Source: Clostridia bacterium
GTDB taxonomy: Bacteria; Bacillota; Clostridia; Oscillospirales; CAG-272
Direction: 5' to 3'
NCBI GenBank assembly: GCA_017503105.1
Contig: JAFVTS010000006.1
Span: 29,027-93,026, forward strand
Length of the DNA stretch: 64,000 nt
Positions 8,645 to 16,333 of this stretch are shown one piece after another. The notes beneath the pieces were generated by a model. The model had not been told where the DNA came from. It did not search any database and was given only the letters and a program-made list of their open reading frames with translations. Position numbers and translations under genes: made by a program. The stretch's first letter is position 1. Every line of letters starts with the position of its first letter.

Positions 8645-10438
8645 TTACTTGGAAAGTCTTTCTTCAAGAGCCTTGAGCTCATCGTAAAGCTCTGCGGGAA
8701 CTCTGTCGCCGACCTGAGCGTAGAACTCGTGGATGCCCTTGCAGTCCTCAAGCCAAAGCTCCTTGTCAACGGAGAGAAGACCCTCAAGAGTCTCCTTAGA
8801 GATATCAAGACCTTCGATATTGATGTCCTCAGCGTTGGGAACGTAACCGATAGCGGTCTCCTTTGCGCCGACCTTGCCGTCGCAACGTGCGAGTATCCAC
8901 ATAAGAACACGCATATTGTCACCGAATCCGGGCCAGATGAAGTGTCCTTCGTCATCGGTTCTGAACCAGTTAACGTGGAAGATCTTGGGGGGATTAGCAA
9001 TAGCCTTGCCCATCTTGAGCCAGTGTGCCCAATAGTCACCCATATCGTAGCCGACGAAGGGACGCATTGCCATAGGATCGCGGCGAACTACGCCGACAGC
9101 ACCTGCTGCCGCAGCGGTGGTCTCGGAAGCCATAATGGAGCCGACGAAGGTACCGTGCTGCCAGGAGGTGGACTGATATACGAGGGGAGCGGTCTTTGCG
9201 CGTCTGCCGCCGAATACGATAGCGGAGATCGGAACACCCGCAGGATCGTTGAACTTGTCGGAGATGCAGGGGCAGTTAGCCGCCATAGCGGTAAATCTGG
9301 AGTTGGGATGAGCGCCCGAGGTGCCAACCTTATCAGCCTTGTCGTACTTCTTGTAATCCCAAGGCTCGCCTCTCCAGTTGAGAGCGTTCTTGGGGGGATC
9401 GTTGTCAAGACCCTCCCACCAAACGGTATTGTCATCAAGATTGTGGCAAACGTTGGTGAAGATGCAGTCACGCATAGAGGTGTGAAGAGCGTTGGGGTTG
9501 GAGTGCTCGTTTGTTCCGGGAGCAACGCCGAAGAATCCGTTCTCGGGGTTAACAGCCCAAAGTCTGCCGTCCTGACCGACGCGGAGCCAAGCGATGTCGT
9601 CACCTACGCACCATACCTTATAGCCCTTATCCTTGTAGATCGAAGGAGGAATGAGCATCGCAAGGTTGGTCTTACCGCAAGCGGAGGGGAATGCAGCACT
9701 TATGTACTTGACCTCTCCCTCGGGATTCTCAAGACCGAGAATGAGCATATGCTCTGCCATCCAGCCCTCTTTGCGTCCGAGGTAGGATGCGATACGGAGT
9801 GCGAAGCACTTCTTGCCGAGAAGAACGTTTCCGCCGTAACCTGAGTTGACAGACCAGATGGTATTGTCCTCGGGGAAGTGGCAGATGTATCTGTTCTCTT
9901 CATCTATATCAGCGCGCGCGTGAAGACCCTTGATGAAATCAGCGCTGTCGCCGAGTGCGTCGAGGACGTTGAGTCCTACTCTCGTCATAATAAGCATATT
10001 GAGCACGACGTAGATGGAGTCGGTAAGCTCAATGCCGTACTTTGCGAAATCGGAGCCGACGACGGACATAGAGTAAGGAATAACGTACATAGTTCTGTTC
10101 TTGTAAGAACCGGTGTAAAGCTTGGTAAGCTTAGCGTAGCATTCCTTGGGGTCCATCCAGTTGTTGATGTTGCCCGCGTCCTCTTTCTTCGAGGTGCAGA
10201 TGAAGGTTCTGTTCTCAACTCTTGCAACGTCGTTTACTGCGGTTCTGTGAAGATAGCAGTTAGGAAGCTTTTCCTCGTTGAGCTTGATCATCTCGCCCGT
10301 CGAGCAAGCCTCGGCGCGAAGCTTTTCAGCCTGCTCCTCGGAGCCGTCGATAAGCACGATGTCGGAGGGCTGAACCATTTCAGCCATCTCAGCGATCCAA
10401 GCGTTGACATACTTGTTCTTTGTTACGTTTGTGTTCAT
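8645..10438 (-). CDS. pckG: Phosphoenolpyruvate carboxykinase (GTP)
   Basis: 598 residues from the ATG at 10436-10438, with GGAG ten bases upstream. The GTP-type signature PSACGKTNLA (251-260) contains the active-site cysteine (Cys254) and P-loop, and the kinase-2 motif GDDIAWL follows. This is the GTP-dependent family, not the ATP-dependent PckA that many Clostridia use. It interconverts oxaloacetate and phosphoenolpyruvate. In anaerobic fermenters it often runs in the CO2-fixing, energy-conserving direction toward oxaloacetate; that direction is inference. The gene is monocistronic with its own promoter and terminator, and its codon choice (AAG, GAG, CTT) suggests high expression. Confidence 0.95.
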   Translation of the reverse strand: MNTNVTKNKYVNAWIAEMAEMVQPSDIVLIDGSEEQAEKLRAEACSTGEMIKLNEEKLPNCYLHRTAVNDVARVENRTFICTSKKEDAGNINNWMDPKECYAKLTKLYTGSYKNRTMYVIPYSMSVVGSDFAKYGIELTDSIYVVLNMLIMTRVGLNVLDALGDSADFIKGLHARADIDEENRYICHFPEDNTIWSVNSGYGGNVLLGKKCFALRIASYLGRKEGWMAEHMLILGLENPEGEVKYISAAFPSACGKTNLAMLIPPSIYKDKGYKVWCVGDDIAWLRVGQDGRLWAVNPENGFFGVAPGTNEHSNPNALHTSMRDCIFTNVCHNLDDNTVWWEGLDNDPPKNALNWRGEPWDYKKYDKADKVGTSGAHPNSRFTAMAANCPCISDKFNDPAGVPISAIVFGGRRAKTAPLVYQSTSWQHGTFVGSIMASETTAAAAGAVGVVRRDPMAMRPFVGYDMGDYWAHWLKMGKAIANPPKIFHVNWFRTDDEGHFIWPGFGDNMRVLMWILARCDGKVGAKETAIGYVPNAEDINIEGLDISKETLEGLLSVDKELWLEDCKGIHEFYAQVGDRVPAELYDELKALEERLSK

Positions 10439-10523
10439 TGGTCTATATCTCCTTTTTTTAATTAACTTATTCATTTCCGTGAAAAAACGTCCTTAATCAA
10501 AAAAACCATTTTTCCACATATAC

Positions 10524-10552
10524 ATTATATCATAACGCTTTTTATTTTTCAA
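10524..10552 (-). promoter_or_regulatory. Sigma-A promoter of pckG
   Basis: On the minus strand TTGAAA, a 17-base spacer and TATAAT. This leaves a leader of about 80 bases before the pckG ATG, with no recognisable riboswitch. Confidence 0.75.
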
Positions 10553-10723
10553 GTAGAAAACCAAATATTTTTAAAAAAACAATATTTTTCCTGCGGCGCA
10601 CCGAACGCACTCTATGTCACATCGGCGCGCCTCGTGTCTTTCCCTGTCGTTTTTAATTCAGAATTGGTAAATTTTACCATTTTTACACAGAAAAGTTTGT
10701 GCATTTTTTCGTCATTTTAGGTA

Positions 10724-10752
10724 TTGATTTCGTGCGGGTTTTGTGTTACAAT
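10724..10752 (+). promoter_or_regulatory. Promoter of spo0A (vegetative type)
   Basis: TTGATT, a 17-base spacer and TACAAT, placing the start near 10759 and a leader of about 55 bases. I saw no convincing sigma-H element or 0A box in the AT-rich stretch from 10490 to 10723. That stretch holds no gene, only the pckG promoter and a GGTAAATTTTACC-like dyad near 10666-10678. Confidence 0.6.
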
Positions 10753-10767
10753 ATTCTTGCTTCCAAA

Positions 10768-10785
10768 TTTTACCATATTTTACCA
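10768..10785 (+). repeat. Direct repeats TTTTACCA in the spo0A leader
   Basis: TTTTACCA occurs at 10768-10775 and again at 10778-10785, exactly ten bases apart (one helical turn), just after the predicted transcription start. A third copy lies at 10672-10679, inside a near-palindrome, about 50 bases upstream of the -35 box. The phasing suggests a protein-binding site; no regulator is identified. Confidence 0.45.
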
Positions 10786-10813
10786 ATTTTCACATCGAAA
10801 GGAATCAAACAAA

Positions 10814-11593
10814 ATGGAAAACAACGCAAAAATCTTACTTTGTGACGAAAACGAACAGACGAGGCGCGAGCTTTCTGAGAAGTTACGGAGCGCAGGCTTC
10901 ACCTTTATCGAGGAGGCAAAGAACGGTGAAGAGGCGCTTTTGAAAATGACGAAGGCGCGCTTTGACGTCGCCGTGGTCGACCTCTGGCTCTCGGGCATCG
11001 ACGGCATAGGTATAATCCGCAACATAGACCTCTCGGGAGCAAAGGAAAAGCCCGCCTTCATACTGACCTCCCCCATAAACAAGCAAAGCATTCTTATGGA
11101 AGCGTCCGAGGCGGGCGCGGATATGTGCATACTGAAGCCCTTTGAGCCGTCGACTCTCATCGGGCATATAAATTCCTTAATGAGAATAAGGAACAAAAAC
11201 AAAAACGGCGACCCCGTCGGAATTACGGGATCACCGGATATGGAGGCGCAGGTAACGAAGATCATCCACCAGATAGGGATTCCCGCGCACATAAAGGGGT
11301 ATCAGTATTTAAGAACAGCCATACTTATGACGATAGACGAGGGCGACGTGATAAACGCCGTGACGAAGGTCCTCTACCCCGCCGTTGCCAAAAAATACTC
11401 AACGACGACGTCGAGAGTCGAGCGCGCCATAAGACACGCGATAGAGGTCGCGTGGGACAGAGGTGACGTTGACGTTTTGAACTCCTATTTCGGATATACC
11501 ATTCAAAATTCAAGAGGCAAGCCGACGAACAGCGAATTCATCGCTATGATAGCCGACAATCTCAGGCTGAAGTACAAATACGCGGTGGTTTAA
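10814..11593 (+). CDS. spo0A: Stage 0 sporulation protein A (response regulator)
   Basis: 259 residues from the ATG at 10814, which follows AAAGGA; the longer open frame upstream overlaps the promoter. The receiver domain has the acidic pair Asp11/Glu12, phospho-acceptor Asp56 (VAVVDLWLS) and Lys108 (CILKPFE). The C-terminal sporulation domain (about 150-259) carries the hallmark recognition helix [20 protein letters not shown]. It is the master switch for entry into sporulation. The gene ends three bases before the convergent recR stop, with no terminator between them. Confidence 0.97.
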   Translation: MENNAKILLCDENEQTRRELSEKLRSAGFTFIEEAKNGEEALLKMTKARFDVAVVDLWLSGIDGIGIIRNIDLSGAKEKPAFILTSPINKQSILMEASEAGADMCILKPFEPSTLIGHINSLMRIRNKNKNGDPVGITGSPDMEAQVTKIIHQIGIPAHIKGYQYLRTAILMTIDEGDVINAVTKVLYPAVAKKYSTTTSRVERAIRHAIEVAWDRGDVDVLNSYFGYTIQNSRGKPTNSEFIAMIADNLRLKYKYAVV

Positions 11594-11596
11594 AGC

Positions 11597-12202
11597 TCAC
11601 TTCAGCGTGCGCCTGCCCTCCATCGCTCTGTAAAGAGTCACCTCGTCGGCGTATTCTATATCTCCGCCGACGGGGATACCGTAGGCGAGCCTCGTAACTC
11701 CGACACCGTGCCCCTCAAGGACTCTTGCGAGATAAGCCGCGGTAGTATCACCCGACGGCGTGGGATTGGTCGCCACTATGACCTCCCTGACCTCTCCCGT
11801 CTCGGTGCGGGAAAGAAGCTCCTTTACCGTAAGGTCGTCGGGCGTCACGTTATCAAGCGGAGAAAGAGCGCCGCCGAGGACGTGATAAACGCCCTTATAT
11901 CCTCTGACCTTTTCCATAACTATAACGTCCTTCGGGCTTTCAACGACGCAGATGAGCCCCTTGTCACGGCGCTCGTCGGCACAAATCTCACAAATATCCT
12001 CGCGCTCGGAGAGTCCGAAGCACACGGGACACTTATGCACGTCGCGCTTCGCTCCGAGAATAGCGTCGGAAAATCTGAGCGCCTCCTCGTCGGAGAGCTC
12101 AAGCATCGCAAAGGCGTACCTCGCCGCGGTCTTTGCTCCGACCCCCGGCAAGCGTCTGAACTCCTCGATAAGGCGCTTTATAGGAGCAATATATTCCGCC
12201 AT
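11597..12202 (-). CDS. recR: Recombination protein RecR
   Basis: 201 residues. An N-terminal helix-hairpin-helix (RLPGVGAKTAARYAF) is followed by a four-cysteine zinc finger (Cys58, Cys61, Cys71, Cys74) and a Toprim domain (about 80-175). It works with RecO to load RecA at gaps. Its ATG overlaps the ybaB stop as TGATG, so the two are translationally coupled in the standard dnaX-ybaB-recR operon. Confidence 0.96.
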   Translation of the reverse strand: MAEYIAPIKRLIEEFRRLPGVGAKTAARYAFAMLELSDEEALRFSDAILGAKRDVHKCPVCFGLSEREDICEICADERRDKGLICVVESPKDVIVMEKVRGYKGVYHVLGGALSPLDNVTPDDLTVKELLSRTETGEVREVIVATNPTPSGDTTAAYLARVLEGHGVGVTRLAYGIPVGGDIEYADEVTLYRAMEGRRTLK

Positions 12203-12567
12203 CAGAACATACCGCCAAGACCGCCCATACCGCCAAGACCGAGCGAGCCTGTTATCTTCTGCATTTCCTCTGCCGCGGTATTTTCAACGGTCTTCACAGC
12301 CTCGTTGACGGCGGCAACGATAAGATCCTCAAGAGTTTCAACGTCATCGGGGTCAACGACCTCGGGATCTATCTTTACCGAGAGTATCTCTTTTTTGCCG
12401 TTGATCTTGACGCCGACGACACCGCCGCCCGCGCTGATCTCGTACTCGCGCTCTTCAAGCTCTGCCTGCTTTGCCGCCATATCCTCCTGCATCTTCTGTG
12501 CCTGCTTGATCATAGCCTGCATATTTGCGGGGCCGCCCGCGTTTTGCTGGGGTATCCTTACCTTCAT
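12202..12567 (-). CDS. ybaB: Nucleoid-associated protein YbaB/EbfC
   Basis: 121 residues from the ATG at 12565-12567 (GGAGG eight bases upstream); an in-frame TTG five codons earlier lies inside that ribosome site and is rejected. A helical N-terminus rich in Met, Gln and Lys (about 15-45) is followed by the beta core (GVVGVKINGKKEILSVKIDP) and a Gly/Met-rich tail (GLGGMGGLGGMF). The family forms tweezer-like dimers that bind DNA. It sits between dnaX and recR as in most bacteria. Confidence 0.94.
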   Translation of the reverse strand: MKVRIPQQNAGGPANMQAMIKQAQKMQEDMAAKQAELEEREYEISAGGGVVGVKINGKKEILSVKIDPEVVDPDDVETLEDLIVAAVNEAVKTVENTAAEEMQKITGSLGLGGMGGLGGMF

Positions 12568-12594
12568 TTCTATATCCTCCAAAAAAATTATAAT

Positions 12595-14202
12595 TTATCT
12601 TATCGCGTTTTCTATCTCATCGGAGAAATCGTTGTTTCCCGATGCGTCAAGCGGCTCTATCGCCAGAACCACGTCCTTTGCCGAAAGCCCCTCGACCTCG
12701 GCTATTATCCCCTTGAGCAGCATCATATCCTCGTTATCCGAGGCAAGCTTCGATGCGAAAAACGGCTCCATTCTTATAAGGAACGACCCGTCGGGCATTC
12801 TGTACGTTTTTGATTTTATAAATCCGACGGAGAGCGATCTTTTAAGCTCTCCTATCTTTTCGACCACCGAGCCCCATTTTTTATAAAGCGACGGGGTGCG
12901 CGCGCCCGACTCGGGGCTTGACTTCGCCTCGGCTTTTATTTCGGTGGTAGGATCCTCCGCGTCGCGCTCCTTCTTCGTCGGAAGGACGGTGACGGTCTTT
13001 TCTATATTTTCCCTTGCAGCCTCGGGTGAGTGAGAAACTCCGAGCCTCAGCTTCGCTATCTCCTTCTCAAGCGCCTCGATCCTCGCGGCAAGCGCCTCGG
13101 GCGAGGACGAGCTCTTTGCGTCGCACATTCTCGTCAAGGCGATCTCGGCGATGCTGCGCCTTGAATTTATCGCGCGCTGCATATCGGCGAGCGCGTCCTC
13201 AAGAATTCTGACGTGATACCCCGCCATAGCGTGCGTCATCATCCCCGCAAGCGGAAGAAGAGTATTCATCTCCGACTCCGTAAGGTCGAGGTAGGAGCGC
13301 GCGTCCTTCGCGTTTTTCACGACGAGCACGTCGCGGTAGGCGTCTATTATCTCCTGCCAGAATACGGAAATATCACCGCTCTTCATCGTGACGGAATCTA
13401 TCACGGAATAAACCGCAGAATAATCCGCCCGAAGCACCGCTTCAAGTATTCTGTAAGCAGCCTCGCGGTTGCCGCTGCCGACGGTCGAATAAACGAGCTC
13501 GTCGGTGATTTTTTTGTGAGCACCCGCGCAAAGCTCAAGAAGGCTTATAGCGTCACGCATACCTCCGCGCGAGATACGGGCGATGACGCGTGCGCCGTTT
13601 TCATCAAGGTCTATCCCCTCCGCCTCGGATATTTTATTAAGACGGCGAATGATATTCTCGGAGGATATGCGCTTGAAATCAAAGCGCTGACACCTCGAAA
13701 CTATGGTCGTCGGAAGCTTATGATATTCCGTCGTGGCGAGGATGAATATTACGTAGGTCGGCGGCTCCTCAAGAGTTTTCAAGAGCGCGTTGAACGCCGA
13801 GGACGACATCATATGGACCTCGTCGATAATGTAAACTCTGTATTTGAGAACGGACGGCGTAAACGCGATCTCATCCTTTATATCTCTTACGTTGTCAACG
13901 CCGTTGTTGCTTGCGGCGTCCATTTCTATAACGTCGGTGGCAACTCCCGCGTCGACCGAGCGGCAAGCCTCGCACCTGTTGCAGGGATTTCCGTTTCTCG
14001 GATTCTCACAGTTGACCGCCTTGGCAAGTATCTTGGCGCAGCTCGTCTTTCCCGTTCCGCGCGAGCCGCAGAAAAGATAGGCGTGCGAGAGCTTGTTTTC
14101 CCTTACCTCGTATTTGAGAATATCCGTTATGCCCTCCTGACCGTAAACGTCGTCAAAATCGGTGGAGCGCCATTTTCTGTAGAGAGCTCTGTAATCCGAC
14201 AT
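12595..14202 (-). CDS. dnaX: DNA polymerase III subunit gamma/tau
   Basis: 535 residues. AAA+ clamp-loader module with Walker A GSRGTGKT (46-53), a zinc module (Cys65, Cys74, Cys77, Cys80), Walker B IIDEVHMM and the SRC sensor (VSRCQRF). A low-complexity linker (about 350-440) leads to a C-terminal tau-type domain. No AAAAAA-type slippery site for a short gamma form is obvious. First coding gene of the operon, 120 bases after the SRP RNA on the same strand. Confidence 0.95.
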   Translation of the reverse strand: MSDYRALYRKWRSTDFDDVYGQEGITDILKYEVRENKLSHAYLFCGSRGTGKTSCAKILAKAVNCENPRNGNPCNRCEACRSVDAGVATDVIEMDAASNNGVDNVRDIKDEIAFTPSVLKYRVYIIDEVHMMSSSAFNALLKTLEEPPTYVIFILATTEYHKLPTTIVSRCQRFDFKRISSENIIRRLNKISEAEGIDLDENGARVIARISRGGMRDAISLLELCAGAHKKITDELVYSTVGSGNREAAYRILEAVLRADYSAVYSVIDSVTMKSGDISVFWQEIIDAYRDVLVVKNAKDARSYLDLTESEMNTLLPLAGMMTHAMAGYHVRILEDALADMQRAINSRRSIAEIALTRMCDAKSSSSPEALAARIEALEKEIAKLRLGVSHSPEAARENIEKTVTVLPTKKERDAEDPTTEIKAEAKSSPESGARTPSLYKKWGSVVEKIGELKRSLSVGFIKSKTYRMPDGSFLIRMEPFFASKLASDNEDMMLLKGIIAEVEGLSAKDVVLAIEPLDASGNNDFSDEIENAIR

Positions 14203-14320
14203 ACTTCCTCCAAGAACAAAAATAAAACGCCGATCGGGGCATAAATACCTTCTCTTCAGCGCTTTTACCGTAAAATATAAACTGACAGCAAAAGCAATCA
14301 GCGATACCGAGCGAAGACGA

Positions 14321-14634
14321 AGATCTCCGCGCCTCGGACAGAACCATACTCCCCTCCGTCGAGAATATGCTTACACACGGTAACTGCCACATCTGCTCAA
14401 AACAGGCGACCCCACGGCACACCCGATAAACCGCTTAATGCTGCTTGGTTCCCCACCTGACATGGTTCACGGCCTCGCGTTGCGCGGGACCCATTCATCA
14501 ACACAGCGTATGACAGCGCAGACTGCACAAGCACAACCCTCGGGAGGGGGACTAACCCCTGCTATAGCGGATTTCAGGTACAAGGCACCGCTACCACCCC
14601 GGCCGGTATGGCTCCGTCCGACTCGCGGAGCTCT
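14321..14634 (-). ncRNA. ffs: Signal recognition particle RNA, large (Bacillus/Clostridia) type
   Basis: On the minus strand the S-domain apical loop with GTCAGGTGGGGAACCAAGCA is clear, and an Alu domain precedes it (ACCTGAAATCCGCTATAGCA, then TAGTCCCCCTCCCGAGGG). The two ends pair: the stretch CCGCGAGTCGGAC-GGAGCCATAC near 14628 matches GTATGG-TTCTGTCCGAG-GCGCGG near 14327 with few mismatches, and the pairing extends to GAGCTCC/GGAG. That sets the limits to within about ten bases. The position upstream of dnaX is the usual one in Bacillota. It is the RNA scaffold of the particle that targets membrane proteins to SecYEG. Confidence 0.93.
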
Positions 14635-14658
14635 GCTCCGTTTGTCACGGCATATGAT

Positions 14659-14687
14659 ATTATAACAGATTTATTTAAAAAAAGCAA
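14659..14687 (-). promoter_or_regulatory. Sigma-A promoter of the SRP RNA
   Basis: TTGCTT, a 17-base spacer and a perfect TATAAT on the minus strand, with a predicted start near 14652, 15-20 bases before the paired 5' end of the RNA. Confidence 0.8.
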
Positions 14688-14721
14688 TACCTTAAAAAGA
14701 TTTTTACAAATAAATTTTTCG

Positions 14722-15441
14722 TTAATAAACGACAAATCCTCCGCTGACGTTCATTATTTCTCCCGTGACGAAGGCTGCCGCATCGGAAGCAAGGAAATAC
14801 GCCGCCTCCGAAACGTCACGCACCGAGCCTATGCGCATAAGAGGTGTTTCGTCGGTAAGAGCCGCCCTGTCCGCGTCGGAAAGGTGTGAGTTCATCTCGG
14901 TGTCTATCACCCCCGGGGCGATGGCGTTTACCGTTATGCCAGAGGGTCCGAGCTCCTTGGCGAGCGCTTTGGTGAGACCTATAAGCCCCGCCTTTGCCGC
15001 GGAATAATGCACCTCGCACGACGCTCCCACGACACCCCACATAGACGTGATATTTATAATTCTGCCCTGCTTTTTCTTTATCATTTCACGAGAAACCTCA
15101 CGCGCGTACAAAAACGCTCCCGTCAGATTGACGCCGACGGTCCGATTCCATTCCTCAAGCGAAATGTCGGTAAATAGGGTGATCGACGACACTGCCGCGT
15201 TGTTGATAAGGCAGTCGATCTTTCCGAGTTTTGACAGCGCAAGCCCGACGGCAGCCTTGACGTCGCTCTCCGACGATGAATCGGCTTTTATCGCCAACGC
15301 GCCCGTTTCGGAGGAAAGCTCCCCCGCTTCCTTTTCGCTTGATCTATAAGTAAAAGCGACCGCGTATCCGCGCTCGGTGAAAAGACGGACGATATCCGCA
15401 CCGATACCGCGTGAGCCGCCGTTTATCAAAACAGTTTTCAA
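14722..15441 (-). CDS. Short-chain dehydrogenase/reductase (FabG-like)
   Basis: 239 residues, classical SDR. The cofactor loop is GGSRGIG near the N-terminus, then NNAA (LINNAAVSS), the catalytic Ser in NITSMWG, Tyr and Lys in YSAAK, and the C-terminal NVSGGFVVY. The closest named relative is 3-oxoacyl-ACP reductase FabG. There is no fatty-acid gene cluster nearby, however, and the first Gly-rich residue is Asn (LINGGSRG) where FabG usually has Thr, so the substrate is not certain. The gene stands alone. Its stop lies close to the SRP RNA promoter on the same strand. Confidence 0.85.
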   Translation of the reverse strand: MKTVLINGGSRGIGADIVRLFTERGYAVAFTYRSSEKEAGELSSETGALAIKADSSSESDVKAAVGLALSKLGKIDCLINNAAVSSITLFTDISLEEWNRTVGVNLTGAFLYAREVSREMIKKKQGRIINITSMWGVVGASCEVHYSAAKAGLIGLTKALAKELGPSGITVNAIAPGVIDTEMNSHLSDADRAALTDETPLMRIGSVRDVSEAAYFLASDAAAFVTGEIMNVSGGFVVY

Positions 15442-15535
15442 ATCCGAAGCTCCGTTTCATTTTAATTCTTATGTTTTTAAGTATACAATATTTTATTCAC
15501 AATGTCAAGTTTTTTAACCGTAAAAACGCGGATAC

Positions 15536-15564
15536 TTGACAGCGGAGCGAAAATAATATATAAT
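15536..15564 (+). promoter_or_regulatory. Consensus sigma-A promoter directly at the start codon of the next gene
   Basis: Perfect TTGACA (15536-15541), a 17-base spacer, perfect TATAAT (15559-15564). Transcription is predicted near 15571, only about three bases before the ATG at 15574, and no ribosome site is visible. The mRNA would be leaderless or nearly so. Confidence 0.75.
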
Positions 15565-15573
15565 AGACAAGCT

Positions 15574-16245
15574 ATGCTACTGATAATTGACACAGAAACA
15601 AAACGCTCCGAATCGCTTGTCGCGGCATTCTCGTATATGGGCATCCTCGCCCAAGCGGTAAAGCCGCAAAACGCTTGCCGCGAGATCTGCGATATGCACA
15701 GAGCGATCCTCATAAACTTTGCGGATACGATGCCCGAGGCATCAGAGCTTTTGAAGCTTCTCAAAAAATACCGCACCGATATACCTTACTTTGCCACGTC
15801 GGATAAAGAAGCGGAGGGCTTTACCGCGGTCTTCCCGAAAAGCTCCACCGTTTTCGGGATCGCGGAGCAGATAATCGGCGTTTCGAAAAGGCTCGGCTAT
15901 CCCGCCATCGGAGAATACGAGCACGGCGGAATAGATCTATCCGTTTTCGCTCCCGATACCTCTTATTTCTTCACGGAAGTACCGCTCAGCGCCAAGGAGA
16001 GAATGATATTTCGTCTTCTCATACGCTCTTATCCCATTCCTATGAGCGCGGAGCAGATTTTGAAATACGCGTTTTTGCCGTCGAAGCGTCCTCTGCCCTC
16101 GTGTATAAGGACGCACGTTTCGTCGATAAACAAAGCGTTTTACGCCCGTTTTGCCATAAAGCCGATAATCTCCGTGCAAGGGGTCGGTTACGTTATCAAA
16201 TGCCCTTGCGAGCTCTCTGGCATTCCCACTTTACGGAGCGAATAA
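15574..16245 (+). CDS. Atypical OmpR-type regulator with a degenerate receiver domain
   Basis: 223 residues from the ATG at 15574; an upstream in-frame ATG (15502) precedes the promoter and is rejected. The N-terminal part (about 1-115) folds like a receiver (MLLIIDTETKRSESLVAAFS) but keeps only Asp6. At the usual phosphorylation site it reads LINFADTMPEAS, with no Asp at the canonical place, so phosphorylation-independent control is likely. The C-terminal part (about 135-215) is an OmpR/PhoB winged helix ending IISVQGVGYVIK. No histidine kinase is adjacent. The gene reads into the hairpin before sigK; a role in sporulation timing is only a guess. Confidence 0.72.
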   Translation: MLLIIDTETKRSESLVAAFSYMGILAQAVKPQNACREICDMHRAILINFADTMPEASELLKLLKKYRTDIPYFATSDKEAEGFTAVFPKSSTVFGIAEQIIGVSKRLGYPAIGEYEHGGIDLSVFAPDTSYFFTEVPLSAKERMIFRLLIRSYPIPMSAEQILKYAFLPSKRPLPSCIRTHVSSINKAFYARFAIKPIISVQGVGYVIKCPCELSGIPTLRSE

Positions 16246-16254
16246 GCGACAAGC

Positions 16255-16333
16255 CCTCGAACATATAGTATTTTACATAGGGAAAACGGTTTTTCCGTAA
16301 GTTCCCGAAAATACTTTCGTTCGAGGTTTTTTT
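16255..16333 (+). promoter_or_regulatory. Nested hairpin plus T-tract that buries the sigK ribosome site
   Basis: Three stacked stems: CCTCGAAC (16255-16262) with GTTCGAGG (16319-16326); AGTATTTT (16267-16274) with AAAATACT (16308-16315); and GGGAA..ACGG (16280-16289) with CCGT..TTCCC (16295-16306). Seven T follow, then the sigK ATG at 16334. The GAGG of the ribosome site is the 3' end of the outer stem. It therefore looks like an intrinsic terminator of the upstream gene and also a translation lock on sigK in read-through transcripts. Confidence 0.65.

Noticed and set aside
8627-9844. 405-codon open frame on the plus strand
   Set aside because: Antisense shadow of pckG, starting inside the shared terminator region; no family features and no ribosome site.
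13213-14244. 343-codon plus-strand frame
   Set aside because: Antisense to dnaX and to its promoter-proximal leader; no recognisable domains.
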